This document shows positions 12,850 to 25,144 of a DNA stretch of 64,000 bases, piece by piece. The notes under the pieces are model-generated. The model saw only the letters and a list, made by a program, of their open reading frames with translations, was not told where the DNA came from and made no database searches. The stretch spans positions 673,501 to 737,500 of the forward strand of contig JAOTON010001574.1 in NCBI GenBank assembly GCA_034440635.1, given 5' to 3'. Source of the stretch: Lepas anatifera. Its lineage: Eukaryota > Arthropoda > Thecostraca > Lepadidae. A program made the position numbers and the translations under genes. Numbering within the stretch: position 1 is the stretch's first letter; each line of letters begins with the position of its first letter.

Positions 12850-13066
12850 ATCAGGAAATAGGGGTAGGGGAGCCGGCCCCTCCCCGCCCACTTTTCATAG
12901 AAAAATTATCGTTTTCACCCAAGTTGGAAATAAATAGAAAAATTTTGTAGCCAGTACGTTGGTGTGTAGCGACCCAAGTCCACTGAGTTTCTGTTTCTGG
13001 GGGAAGTTTCTCCTCAGCAGCAGGATGAAGGTCGACTTCCCCCTTTTATCGCTGGCGACACTTATG
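12850..13066 (+). mobile_element. hAT-like MITE, family E copy 1
   Basis: The right end is CGCTGGCGACACTTATG. The left end is diverged (ATCAGGAAATAGGGGTAGGGG). The flanks AAATATGC and ACCTATGC agree at 6 of 8 positions. The interior is related to the element at 14545-14783: both have a CCCCTCCCC block near the left and a CAGCAKCAGG-type block before the right end. This is the more decayed of the two copies. Confidence 0.65.
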
Positions 13067-13074
13067 ACCTATGC

Positions 13075-13773
13075 ATTTCTCTCCGACAGCTTTTGGCGAC
13101 GGCATGATGTGATCATTGTTCTGGTCTTTTTGTAATCATTTTTTCCACAGCAAATGAAAGGCTCGACTTCCTATAGAGACAGAAACAGTCACTCGGGCCG
13201 GGGCGCCCGCGGACGGGTCACTTTTGAACAAAGACACATGTCGGGGAGCCAATCTTGAGCCTTGTCCACGCCAGCTGAAAGTGAGCGTGCTGGAACTAGT
13301 GGCTCAACAATTGAGAGTGACGCCTCAGCTTTACTCCCTTATTTCTCTTAACATGGAAAATTAATCCAAAAGGAAAACAACGCCAAGTCAAAGCTGACCC
13401 GTGCACAAGAACTGACTGTACTTCCCAGTCAGGAGATGGCATCTCTAAGGCATGCCCCGAGGCGTTGTGTGACGCCACATTCGGCCATGCAGCGCGGGGT
13501 GAGCCAGCAGGGTCCCCTGAAAGACCTCCGACGCTGTTCCCCCACTCGCTACAAAACAGCGGCGCCTGGATACAGCAGGGCCGGACACAGCAGGGGAAAC
13601 CTTCATTATGACCTAATTACCACAGTTACCACCTTGCGCCATGAATGAATGAACTGCGTCAGTAACGCCAACATTTCTATGGTATGGTATCCCTGTGTGT
13701 AGTGAACTAACTCTCTTTATGAATGCACCAAAAATTATTTATATGAAGGGAATTCCTTCCTTCCTTTTACAGA
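13075..13773. other. Spacer, nothing recognised
   Basis: GC-moderate sequence without recognisable genes or repeats. Confidence 0.4.
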
Positions 13774-14081
13774 AGCCCTGTTCCAGCTGTCAGCACAGTT
13801 TTGTCAGCAGGACCTCCAACCTCTCCTCCAGAAAAGTAACATCAGCGCCATAATCACCTCTTGTTTGTGCTAAGCAAAGGGAACTCAAATCTTTAAACCA
13901 TTAAAAAATATTAGGCTGCACTTCGTGCACTTACGGTTTTTCATCAGCACAAACAGCAGGCCGTCAGCCCGTAAAACCTCTAGAACTAGTTCCCGGGGAG
14001 AGGCTACAGTCCTGTGACGTAGGCGCAACGCGGCCCGCTGATTGGTGCTGACAAAACTGTGCTGATAGGTGGAACAGGGCT
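13774..14081. mobile_element. 308-bp element with roughly 36-bp terminal inverted repeats
   Basis: The left end begins AGCCCTGTTCCAGCTGTCAG and continues through CACAGTTTTGTCAGCA. The right end is its reverse complement, with only a few mismatches over about 36 bp. I find no clear target duplication next to these ends, so the superfamily is open. The interior includes CTTCGTGCACTTACGG and a GC-rich GCGCAACGCGGCCCGC block. No coding frame. Confidence 0.75.
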
Positions 14082-14536
14082 AGAGACCTTTTCACAGTAA
14101 AAGAAATGGTCAAATTAATCAGATATAGACCAATAGACTTAAATAATTTCCTGCGACATAAGTGCTGAAAGACGAAACTTTCCCCAACGGATATTATTGC
14201 GTCTTAAATGTTTACAAAACAGTCCCAAGCTTGACATTTTTAGTGATTTAGATTGGTAAAGAGATAATCTGGAGCCCTGATAACGTCACAACATGGCGAT
14301 CCGTGACCAGGGGCTGCCCAGCGGGGTAGAAGGAATGGCAGCTGTCACTCCCTAAGAAAGATCTTGGATTGACCTGGGGATGGCTCGTTACGATCCCAAG
14401 GCGAAGACGGTTCAAAGAGCCTGAATGACGAACATATTAGGATGACAGAATATAAACAAAGAACCAGCCTGAGCGACGAGACTAAAATAAAGTTAATTTG
14501 TTTCTTTATCGAAAAAGCATCTCAATCCGTAAGTAT
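14082..14536. other. Spacer, nothing recognised
   Basis: AT-rich, no recognisable feature. Confidence 0.4.
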
Positions 14537-14544
14537 GTCACACG

Positions 14545-14783
14545 CATAAGCGTCGGAAAAGGGGGCCAGGGGAGGCCTGCCCCCTCCCCACTTTTTGGCT
14601 AACAATTTCCTGATCTCAATCAAAATGGGAGAAAACCGGACATTCTTATAACCAGCCGCTGCGGAAGGCAACGAGGAGCCGAAATTCGAACAGTTTTTGG
14701 TCCTGACGTGGAAAGTTTTCTTGTCAGCATCAGGTTGAAGTTTGGCTGCCCCCCGCGCTTTTTTGCCGATGCCGACGCTTATG
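14545..14783. mobile_element. hAT-like MITE, family E copy 2, with target duplication
   Basis: Perfect 12-bp inverted termini CATAAGCGTCGG and CCGACGCTTATG. The flanks are GTCACACG (14537-14544) and GTCACACC (14784-14791), an 8-bp duplication with one mismatch. The 239-bp body is G-rich at the left and holds no reading frame. CATAAGCG ends differ from the CAGTGGCG ends of family B, so this is a separate hAT-derived family. Confidence 0.9.
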
Positions 14784-14861
14784 GTCACACCCATCAAAAC
14801 ATGCATGATCCCAAATGCAGAGTGTCATCCCGTGAGTTCGTATGACACAACCCAATGACTT

Positions 14862-15036
14862 AGGATCTCGTTCGGACTTCCTCCACAAGAAGATATTGGG
14901 GGTCGGAGCTTTCGAACTCTATTACAGTGCTTCGTCAGCGATGCTCGTTCGGAATATAGTTGACGAAGCACTGTAATACAGTACGAAAGCTCCGACCCCC
15001 AATATCTTCTTGTGGAGGAAGTCCGGACGAGATCCT
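14862..15036. repeat. Foldback: 76-bp inverted repeat, 23-bp spacer
   Basis: Arm 1 (14862-14937) starts AGGATCTCGTTCGGACTTCC and ends CAGTGCTTCGTCA. Arm 2 (14961-15036) is its reverse complement at 73 of 76 positions. The 23-nt spacer is AT-balanced. A transcript would form a long, almost perfect hairpin. The paired CTTCGTCA / GACGAAGCACTGTAAT and CGAAAGCTCCGA phrases recall 3' regions of some retroelements such as Penelope-like ones, but only by general resemblance. Confidence 0.93.
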
Positions 15037-18000
15037 ACGAAAATCGATTCCACAGTATGACATTTAAAGGACCCAATGGCCTGTCACGCATGTCTTTCTG
15101 TTGGCCTGAGCCCGAATCACGACCGATTCAGCACCAAATGCTGTTGCATGAGCAAGGCTATAACTCTGGAGTGGAACCTTTACCTAACCAACGCTGAGAT
15201 ATACATATTTCCCTGATAGGAAGATCGTAAACCAGTTGTTATGGCGCTCTCCTTGCCTGTCATAGACATGGAAAGTCCAGCCATGCATAATCCCAGCTTT
15301 CAGCAACTTTATTTCAATAGCTCCTACTCCAACAGTAGCTCAAACAACAGTTCTATTATCAAGTCCCCACGGACCTGGCTCTCGAGGTACATTTCCGCTA
15401 CAGCCTGCTGTGGTGCGTTTTAGTGAGTGAGCGACTTGCTATGTCCTTGGAAAGACCTCAGGCCTTCGGTGAGAGAGGGGAGGGGCTGTGAATGCACTAA
15501 CTCAGAAGAAATATCACCTGAAACCAAACAGCCGAAGACGAATTTTAAAGTCTGCCCACACCAGTCTCCCAACATTTCGGTGGGCTCTTAATAATGTCAA
15601 CGCACCACCAGCTTGACAGGTCCTAGAAAGACGAACAGCAGAGGCACGGAGATGGGCCACGCAAAGATGGCCGCCGAACTCGCATTCCCTCTCCAGTTTA
15701 TCGACGGAGCGCCCTGAAAGAGCGCGGGGGAGGGAGAGAGAGGGAGTGGGAGGGTGCCACAAAAATAGAAACAGGAGATGTGAATGTGACTGGCAGCAAG
15801 ATAACACGTTGGAGCGAGCAGTAATAAACGAAACAGGGAGGGATAAAAAGAAGTGAGGAGCAGCGCTTACAAAGAAACCAGTTTACGACTGCGTGCTTGA
15901 AAGCACTAAATGTAGAAAAGGGATGAATGAAAAGGTAAGAAAGAGACATGTAAGAGGGTCCTGTTACCTTACACTATCTCAGAAAAATTCATCACTTACA
16001 GAGGGAAGTGTACGCAATGTACAGCACAACTTACATTTAGATTATCCGGATTATGACACAAAATCGGACCTGAAGTCCGAAGCACCAACAAAAACAAACA
16101 GCTCCTTCACGTTCCGTTAGTCCAAATCCGCTCCAGTTGTGAGCACTTTGCTGGAGATCGGTATCGTCGTAAATGGTTGGAGCCAGACACGCATTCCTGC
16201 GACCGTATCGTAAGACCCGCGCGGGGCTGCCGCGGAGGGGAGGGGCGGGTCGGGGCGGGAGGGGCGCCTTGTTCCGCAGAGGCCCGTTCCGGTGATGTCA
16301 GACGTGCCCCATTCATGGACCGAGTCCCACCGAGTTCAGGACATGGTTTCAAACCACGATATATTCGTTTCAACCTGAAGTGTTCAAGACAGTTTCAACG
16401 CAGTTTACAATCGGTCAACAACAATCGAGTAGGGTCTCTCAAACAATGAACCATGGTCGCACGAGAACGATTTTCTCGGCAGTCCAGGGTAAAAAGTTTG
16501 ACACGGTAACCTGCGGTACCGGCTGAGAGGTGGCATTCACCTCGATGAGAGCGCTCGCCCTGCCGTTCACATTCCGCACGACAAAGACTCATCGCTCCGT
16601 CAGCGCCCACGTTTTAGCGCTTTACGAGCGACTCAACGACAGTGGGCCTGTTATGGGGGTGGCCGAAACGGGATGAGATTCGTGTATGACATCACTGTGA
16701 GCAGAGCTAATTGGGGAGTTCAATACTGTGATATCATGGCTGGCCTGATTCTTGATGGTTTCCCGGCACAGGATGTGGCCAGCGTTAATGGCGAGCCGAG
16801 ACCGGGATGAAATTATTAATGCTTGACTCGCGGAGACAACCGTGAAATGACTACCTGAGAGAGAATCGAACATGTTTTCTGACAAGATGTTAGGTCTAGG
16901 GAGATTAAATTGAAGTAAGATCACCAGCCGCACGTCGTTTGCTTTTAATTTACTTTTACCGCAAAACACTGCCTTCAGGTGAAGTACACTCTCCACTTCC
17001 ACTTCGTTCACAAAAATACGACATCGTCTCATCGTAATGTACAAACACTCTCTTGGTTTTAAGATTAAGCTTTCCCACCATGCTTCTGTGGGTGAACCAT
17101 AGCGCCAACAATATACTTCAATAATTTCACCGTCATATAGCGTGATCTTGGGTTTGAGACACGTAGATAGGCCTCTGTCTATCGTAATAGGTCTTCCTGT
17201 AAATGTCAGCCTTTATAAACACATAAATTAGACTGAATGTCAAGTCTTGATAAGCTGAAGCCCTGCACACTTAGCAAAGTTTGATTTCATTCCTTTCAGC
17301 GTGGAATTGTGAACCTATATAAGCCTTTCGGAGGCCACGAGCCAGAAAATGTTTGGGACAGCAAACCGTAACTCCAAAAAGCAATGTGCAGTCTCAAACC
17401 GCATTTGAATGCACGATTTCCGATAAAAAGGATCCCACGACAGTCAGCCTCTTCAGAATGATGATTTCTTACAAAAGACGCACACAACCGTCTGCGACAA
17501 TGGCAGGCGAAGTGTTGACAGTCGCGGAGAAAAATTGACGCCTTGATGAAGTACGGTGTGGCTGGCCTGGGGCGCTCTGCCACGGTGAGCTAACGGTACG
17601 TCCGCTCCGCCGACTCGTGCGCACCACCGGAACGGTTCGTTTCCACAACAACGGCGCTTTTTCCGGCGGAGCTAACGGACACCGGAGCTCGGCCCGCCTC
17701 CCTCCCTGTCGTCCTCCGCTCCTGCAACGCCACTCTGTCCAGCATCGTGTTCGCCAATCATTGCCTTATCTTGAAACGGTGGCGGACAGGTAGCCTTTGT
17801 GCACACATTGTCACGTACCCACTCATGGTTCGTGCAAATCATTTGGGGGGTGCTCAGGTGTCGCTACAGCAGTGTTTGCCGAGTGTACGCGTTGCAGATG
17901 TGTGCACAGATTCGCACGCCCCAAGCTCGCTAACAAACACGTAGTTTGCTGACTCACGGAATGTTCGGCGGCTGCACAACCCAGCTGGGAGTGAAGGAGG

Positions 18001-18246
18001 GCAGGACGGGTGATCTAGAGATTGAACGCCACCTTTTCATATGCATTTTTGTGGAATCAAAATGGAAGCCAGTCATAAACTGATTCGCAGGCTGTTACAT
18101 GTTATCTCTGGGTAGTGATCTGGGAAAAATTAAATTTAAATAAGAAAAAGCTCTGAACTATCTTATAATAGCATGGATAGAAGCATTATTGGCTGATTGA
18201 CCGATGTTGCTTCATCATTCCCAAGAATTGGAAGAGCAAGTTCTGA
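15037..18246. other. Spacer, nothing recognised
   Basis: Includes purine-rich sequence around 15700-15860 and a G-rich patch at 16200-16270. No coding exon, SINE or TIR element was recognised. Frames at 15514-15807 and 16622-17044 (minus) lack domains. Confidence 0.4.
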
Positions 18247-18600
18247 GACATTAAATTTTCGTATTTATCAGAGGCCGTAAAGACGAAACCACGAGTAAAA
18301 GTTTATAGGGCTGGCTAGGAAACGCAAATATTGGCATATTTCACCGTAAGCTACATCATTAAAATTATTGTATTAAATCGGGACATCAAATCATCGTAAT
18401 TATCAGAGGCCGTGGTGACGTAACCATATGCGCAAACGTTTGTGGAGATAGTTAGGAAAGGCCAAAATTAACATATTTCACGGTACACTAAATCATTAGT
18501 CATCTTATATGTCGGAGGTGGTGAATATGCGCAAAAAAATGTGGAAATAGGAAATGCCAATATTTACATATTGCAAGGGAATTGGAAATTCCGCTTGTCA
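18247..18600 (+). repeat. Degenerate tandem repeat, about 135-bp unit, about 2.5 copies
   Basis: Unit landmarks recur in order: GACATYAAAT, TTATCAGAGGCCGT, a GACG..ACCA block, GTTWGGAAA and AACATATTTCACSG. The first two copies start about 18247 and 18382. A third, shorter copy (TCGGAGGTGGTGAATATGCGC) begins about 18490. AT-rich and non-coding. Confidence 0.7.
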
Positions 18601-19869
18601 GAAGCCTGCTAACAAGTCGGGGCGCATTTGCCGAAGAAGATATTATATGCCAATATTTGTGATTGGAATTTCATGCTTTAAGCGTTATTGATATTTCGTG
18701 TATTGGGCAGCCCTGATATTAAAATCTAAACGAATATAGGCACCTATCTTCAAAAATATTCACATCAGAATTGGATGACTAACCAGGAACTACGGTTGAA
18801 GTATACTGCACAACACCGCTCTATTAAATCACAATCCCATACCATAACATCAACACTCGTTTTTTACAACAGCCACAAAACGCAGCATCCAAACCGCGAC
18901 ACAGCCGCAGACCAATGGCACCGCACCAGTCCTCTACTTACCTTGTAGAGATAGCCGTCAAAAATCCGATTGTTGTGGTCAGCACCAACACAAAACGTCT
19001 CCATGGCAACACGTGGCGTCACCGGGCCACCTTCCCGCCGCACGTGGGCACGTGCCGACACACACCGCTGCCACGTGACAGCCCGGTACTACAGATCGTC
19101 TCTTGTCCATGCAACTCACGACCGGCGAGACCAGACCGATCCCCCACCGTTCCCGCGCGGCAACTGAGCGCCGCAAGCGCCGCCAGCGACGAACAGCTCG
19201 GCGGCGTACGCGCGCGGCGGGGAGGCGGCACGCAGCGGCGAACAGCCTCGAGCTAGGTCGGAACTCGGTGTTTCGACGCAATCTATGGAACACGGAACGG
19301 AAATGTGTCGAGTGTGTTCAGATAGTGGAGTTATGAAAAGTCTGTACAAAGGGAGGGGTTCGTGGAGGAGGAAATGTGCGGGCCGGACGTTCAGGGAAGT
19401 CGGAAAGATTATTACTGCTGCTATCAATTCATCCTAGTTTCTTATTTTGCCGGTAGTTTTCAAAAAGTGAAATTATTCAATTGACGTTAATAATCGAGCA
19501 GAGAGCTTTCAAATAAGCTCTGGTTTTACTCTGGATATCCGACAAACACACAATTAAATCCGGAGCACAATGCTGATGTTAATTATTTAGGAAACGTGTT
19601 GTAGGTAACTGGCCTTCGGACACACGCACGGCACTCAACGTGAAATTGCAGTTACTTATTTAGGAAATGATAACCGCCTATCATTTTGGGTTTTGAATCG
19701 TCAAACACGTGTCCCCCGGCACTGACGAACTAACCCACAACGACAAAAAGGCATCCCAAACTTTCTAAAAATGCATACCTATTTAAAAATGGGCATACAA
19801 CCATCCGCCTCCGCAACCATGCAGTGCCCGCAGCTGGAATTTGGGTTGAATGTATAGCGTATGATACGA
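18601..19869. other. Spacer apart from the CpG/E-box patch
   Basis: AT-rich at first, then the CpG-rich patch at 19021-19260 listed separately, then AT-rich again. No gene was recognised. Confidence 0.4.
19021..19260. promoter_or_regulatory. CpG-rich patch with three CACGTG E-boxes
   Basis: Canonical E-boxes CACGTG occur at 19041-19046, 19049-19054 and 19072-19077, three within 37 bp. CpG-dense sequence follows to about 19260. CACGTG is the site of Myc/Max-type, USF and clock bHLH factors. The clustering and CpG density make a promoter or enhancer plausible, but no transcript evidence is visible. Confidence 0.35.
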
Positions 19870-19877
19870 AGTCAGTG

Positions 19878-20094
19878 CATTGGCGGACGCAGGGGGGCCA
19901 TTCCGGCCATGCCCCCAAAGCGCTGGAGGGGGCCAAACTAACTTTTGCCCCCCAAACGCCGGATAAAATTTTTGGAAAAGGTGTGTTTACACTAGGCCTG
20001 TAGAGCAAAGAAATATTCGCTCCCCCCCACCCCCCCGAGGAGAGGCAGACATGGGTTTCCCCCCGAAAAAAACTCGGGTCTGCGTCCGCCCCTG
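19878..20094. mobile_element. hAT-like MITE, family G, with perfect target duplication
   Basis: The left terminus CATTGGCGGACGCAG and right terminus CTGCGTCCGCCCCTG are inverted copies with two mismatches. AGTCAGTG flanks both sides exactly (19870-19877 and 20095-20102). The 217-bp interior has GGGGGG/CCCCCC blocks near both ends and an AT-rich core. Non-autonomous; no coding frame. Confidence 0.93.
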
Positions 20095-20102
20095 AGTCAG
20101 TG

Positions 20103-20613
20103 GTTTGTGACCGAGCGGTTGTATCAGGACCGTAAATTTCAACATTGGTCGGGCTTTTATTTGCCGACAACGAACCGTTTGAATGTCAATCAAGCAAAGA
20201 GGATCAGCTTGGAATAAATCAGATTGTTTCTTCCAAGAGCAGTTGTGGATTCAAAATCGCAACTTTCTAAATGTTCGTTTCATGTTTTGTCTAACTTATA
20301 CGGCCTTCGTTGCGAATCGTGTGATATGTAAGGAAAATTAAAACCAACTACAACAAAGTAAAAATTATATTAATATTAAAAAACGAATACGTGCTTGAAA
20401 GTAATGGTGTTCAGATCTTGGACGATATAGACAGAGTAAAGTTGACAGGATGTTAAATGGCATGCCTCCTTGAGTCCTGCAGTCAAAATGGACCTAATAC
20501 ACTGGGATTATATATTCGGGCAAAACCCTTCATCGGAATCGAATAATACAGCAGGTAAAATCACAAATTCTACGTCATAGTGTAGCAAGACCTCAAATTG
20601 AGACCTATTGGGA
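20103..20613. other. Spacer, AT-rich, nothing recognised
   Basis: AT-rich with no motif or repeat that I can support. Confidence 0.4.
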
Positions 20614-20796
20614 CAGTGGCGGATATAAAGGGAGGCTAGGGGACTCAACCTCCCCCCCACCCCCACCCCACCCCAAACAAATGTCAGAGTGACTAAAGTT
20701 AATGCATAGCTGAAGGCTGTTCCCAGGCAATTTCTGGGGACACCTAAGCCCCCCAGCCCCCTCCCCTCCCGAAATGCTGTTCTGGATCCGCCACTG
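20614..20796 (+). mobile_element. hAT-like MITE, family B copy
   Basis: Ends are CAGTGGCGGATATAAAGG and TCTGGATCCGCCACTG. The interior has ATGTCAGAGTGACTAAAGT, AATGCATAGCTGAAGGCTG and TTCCCAGGCAAT, all shared with other family B copies, plus a CCCCCCACCCC expansion. The flanking octamers match only partly, so the duplication has decayed. Confidence 0.85.
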
Positions 20797-23700
20797 CATC
20801 AGGGGATGACCTCCGTTCACCCGCCCCACCTCCTGTTTCTATGGTTTTACCAGATGCTTTCCATAAAATGGGATTAAATAATAGTATTAAGAGTGCAGCA
20901 CAAAGACTGCTCTCCCTTCAGCCAAGTGGAAATAACGTTTGTCTCGTTTGAAGCGCCCTTTCTGGAGGGCTCAGAATAGTCTGAGCGCGAGTCGTTGGAA
21001 GGGCAACGAACTGCAGCCCCCGCTCTCTGCTGGGGGAGCACCCCTCTCAGCGGCCCTCACCGGCCATTTCGTGTTTGGATCTGGTTTCAATGACGCCACC
21101 AGAGAGAGCAGGTCAGACAATAAACTCTGAATTAGCAGCCACTTCGGTCGAATCTTCAGCGAGTTCTCCGTTGGCATCAGGGCGCCGTTTCGGCCGCTGA
21201 ACAAATCCCTGGAGACAGGATTAGTCTGTTAAAACTGGTCCAACTGCCAGAACAAAGTAATTGGTCCAGATAATTGAGCGTTGGCGGCCAGAAACTAACC
21301 AACTACTAGATAAAAGGCTGATTTCGCGAGACCGCCGGCGGGTCCACTCTTGGTTCTGATGCCCCAGACCGGAACTAGCGGTCGGGGACTCCGACTGAAG
21401 AACTTGTTTCCTGTAACACCCGAGGCTATCGCAGTGCGCACACAATCAGGGCATGTGGATCAGGGCACACCTCGCGCATGCGCAGACGCTCGCCACGTGC
21501 GGTGGCGGTGCGGGCGGTGTGCGGTTTACCGGGGTTGGGTGGAGTTGCCGCCTTGCGTGCAACACCGGCGTCAGGTTAGATACGTCAGGTTTGCCAGCTA
21601 CTCGGGGTTTTGGGGCGTATCAACTGCTATAGGCCTCCGTCGCTGCGTCGGGTCGCGCACCACTAATGAGTGCAAGACGAGGAGGGGTCAACAAACTCCG
21701 CAGTATTTTCAGGAAGGGAGCATAACGCTGTGGGCTCCATTGAATTGTATAGAAGCGGAGGTGATTGTCCAGCACGGTATATGTTTGTGCTGGGAGTGTG
21801 AATATATGGTTATCACCACTTTTACGAGGACAAAGTCTTTGTCAGTCGGCCAATTGGACCGAAAATGAATGGACATCATCCATCACACTGTCATTTACAG
21901 CGATGTCACCAATCAAGAGGCGCCATGCGAGATCGCGGATCTGACGACTATCAGTTGTTTCAATTTGCACTAAAGCAGTGTCCGCTCATTTTTACAGGAC
22001 GTATTTGGCCTTTCCCGCTGACTGCGCCGGCCAACACTTCTCATTGCTCGCAACAAGCGTCTTAACCCGGTGGTGTGCCCAAACTGTTACAACAAGCTAT
22101 GTTTGCTTAAACTCACTTTTTGTTTGTTTCCCATCGAACTTAATCCCTGCTTCATTTCTCATCTCGACAGAAGTAACTATTTCAAAGCTAAAGAGAAACC
22201 TTCCCCGAAAATAAACACATCGGAAACACCCGGTCCAACACAGCACCGCTGTCACCATGAACTTCAGCTGAGCCAAGCCGACTGTCAGCTCGCATGTAAT
22301 CACCCCACTGAGCGGGGCAGCCGGGACCTCGCCACCTCGGTGTCTGCGGGCGGCGGGAGGCCGCGGTGGGCTGGGACGCCCGCTGCGGGGCGGGCACCAG
22401 CCGAGTGTAGCAGTGTAGCAGTAGCGTGTATCAGGGGCACGCGCCGCCGACTGGCGTGACCACTGCAGTCGACCGCTGTGACCACACGCTGAATCCGCAG
22501 CTAAACCCCACACCACCGCTGGTTATCGGCTCAACAGAAGAAGCGCCGGGGTGGTCACAACAGTTGTCTGGTTCAAAGGCGGAGGCGGAACTGAAGTCTA
22601 TGGACACTGAAAGATAATTGAGTGGTGAGAAACAATGTTTTTTATTGATAATGATATAGATTAGCGCTAAAGAAATATATATGATTGTTTGAAATACATC
22701 CACCTTTATGACCAACGTACCTGTGCTAAGGCATGCTTCATAAGGCCGAAATTATATTACAAAAAAGTGTCTCACATCATGCAAATGCTATACAGCTGCT
22801 CAACAAAAATTTGGAAGACGATGTGCCTCTTATGGCTGGAGGTGAGGCTTAGCCGTATTATGAAACCACAGATAAATCGACTACATTCTCAGGAACGAGG
22901 ATGAGTCTATGAATACATTGAGGGCCTATGAATACATTCTTGCGCAATAAATCTCGCCATAAAAGCTGGCATCCTGTTCCTCAGGCTGTACCAGTCGGGA
23001 ACATTTCCCGGCCATCCGCACACGTTGTGAAAATACTGGATGGCTCTTATCAAGGCCGTGTGAAAAACAGAATATTGTCGTTTTAGATAGCACCACGAAA
23101 AACAATGCGCGGGTGTAATCTAAGCAGACGCGCAATCTAAGCAGACGGCTACCTCACACGGAATACCTAGGCAAAATAAGCAGAAAGAAATTTGGCTTAA
23201 AAATACAAACGTGGACATGAACCAGAGTTCCAGTACCGTTTTTCAGTATTTTCATATTGGTCTTTAGGGTGATATTTGACTGACATGTGAGAGAAAAAAA
23301 ATTATTTTGACCCGACCTTTAGGTCTAACCACTCATCTAGAACATCTGTCCTTATATAAAAAATGAGGAGAGAATGAGGAAATATAGGTATAAAATGTTA
23401 CATACACATAAACCTTGAACTATAAATGCAATCCTGATGAAACGACACCATATTGATAGGGTTTATCATCCAGTTACCAAACATACGCTGAGAGTTCACC
23501 AGTCTATCGGGTCTGTGGCACAAAAAAATCGATGTTGCCACATACAACTAGCTAGTTTTATTAATCTACTTCCACACCGCACATAATGCAAGTCTCCATG
23601 TCCTGTCGCCGCTCTCGCCTGGCAGTTCAGTTCGGAAAACTCAGATCACCAAATGGATAATTTATCTCGCAGTCCAATCACGTCTGTACATAAGGCTGGA

Positions 23701-25144
23701 CGTGGGTACGCCAACTTTGGCGTCGCCATTGGTGAGCCATTTCCCAGAAGTTGGACTGTGTCTTCGCTCAGATCACCAGAGCAGTCCCCTCCCCCTCCTG
23801 CCCCAGGCTTTCATGACAGGATCATCAAATTGGACAAAAGGTGAGAGGTCACCGCGCGCTTCGCACAGCTCTGAGGTAGGGCTTATTGGAAACGCTGACG
23901 TCATTGCATCGGCTACAGATGACAGCACAGGTTTTGTCGGAGGTAAGCTCCCTTCAGAATAGCTCGGCAAAAGCCTTTCGCCTACTGTTTGCACGAGCCT
24001 CCTCGAATCGGCAAGTTACCAGTTCTGTGCATGGATGGATCGATGGAACAAAGCGGGACCGCCCCCCCCTCATCCGATCGAACGTTTGGCGCTCACGCTG
24101 GGGCGCTATATAACCGGAGGAGGCTTGTGCGCCCGCAAACCCATATCAACAACCAACTCGGCGTCCCCCGGCGGGCATGGGGCGTCCCCAAACTGTGAGT
24201 CAACCCCCCTGAAACTATGTTTCAAAGTGCAACCACCCCCAGCCCCCTCAATGCGAGAACAAGCGTCTGTGCGCCACAATTCGGCGCTTCCTTTGTAAAC
24301 CGTGAGACGAACGTTTGCCAACCCTTAAGTGTCAAATAGTGAGCTCCTCAGCGACCCCCTCCCTATTACAATATCCTCGATAGGTCTACGTATATTATTT
24401 TTGGCGATTTCCATAAAAAACTGCGTTCAGAACATTCAGAAGGCTAGATAGACTGTTTCGGATACTGCTCTTCAAGGAAATGACAACCCCGATGCCGCAA
24501 TTTACTGACAAAAAGGGCAATTAATGTATTTACTCCACGCTGCCAAAAAATTAGCACATTTCTCGCAATCACTCGTTTACATCATTTAGACCCAAATGTT
24601 CATACCCAGTTTCATAATTCGCATTACTACCCTAGTAATAATTCATCAAATAGATCCATTTCCCAAATTATCACTATCGATCATTTCGCCGATCTATACA
24701 CCCCCTGCCGGACAGAGGACAGGTGCCCTCCGGCAATTCCAAACGGGAGACCATCACAAAACGTCCATCGTGTCGCTGCTGATGCCGATCCTGATATCGC
24801 GCTCCTCCAACACGGCACGGCTATTGAAAGCCGAACAATGCTCACAAGCACAGCGGAACACGGCTCTCCCCGCTCTGCTGGAAACAGAATCGGACAGACA
24901 CGCCACCACTGCAGTGGCATCTGTTGGTGAGGGCTGGAACTAGACTGACGTCCGATCTCGTTGCCTCTCCGCGTCACGAGAGTTCACCTGCCGCGCGGAT
25001 GTAGCGTTTTTGCTGTGGATCTAGTCATGAGAACCTCGGCTACGTCGGGCAGAAGTGTGACTGCATCAAATGTTGGGAGTCTCACTCACGAGACAGTTAA
25101 CTCTTAATGAGGATGTATAAATGCACGCTCGCACAATTTGCATG
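20797..25144. other. Long spacer, no gene recognised
   Basis: Contains a CRE octamer TGACGTCA at 23896-23903 and a CpG-rich patch at about 22311-22400. No exon, SINE or TIR element was recognised. Frames at 21350-21868 (plus), 22070-22459 (plus) and 22097-22516 (minus) lie in GC-rich DNA, overlap each other and carry no domain. Confidence 0.4.

Noticed and set aside
22070..22516. Overlapping frames near 22.1-22.5 kb as coding exons
   Set aside because: GC-driven open frames on both strands without domain, splice or motif support.
23425..23450. CTGATGAAACGAC as a hammerhead ribozyme core
   Set aside because: The conserved GAAA after a second stem and a cleavage-site partner are not present.
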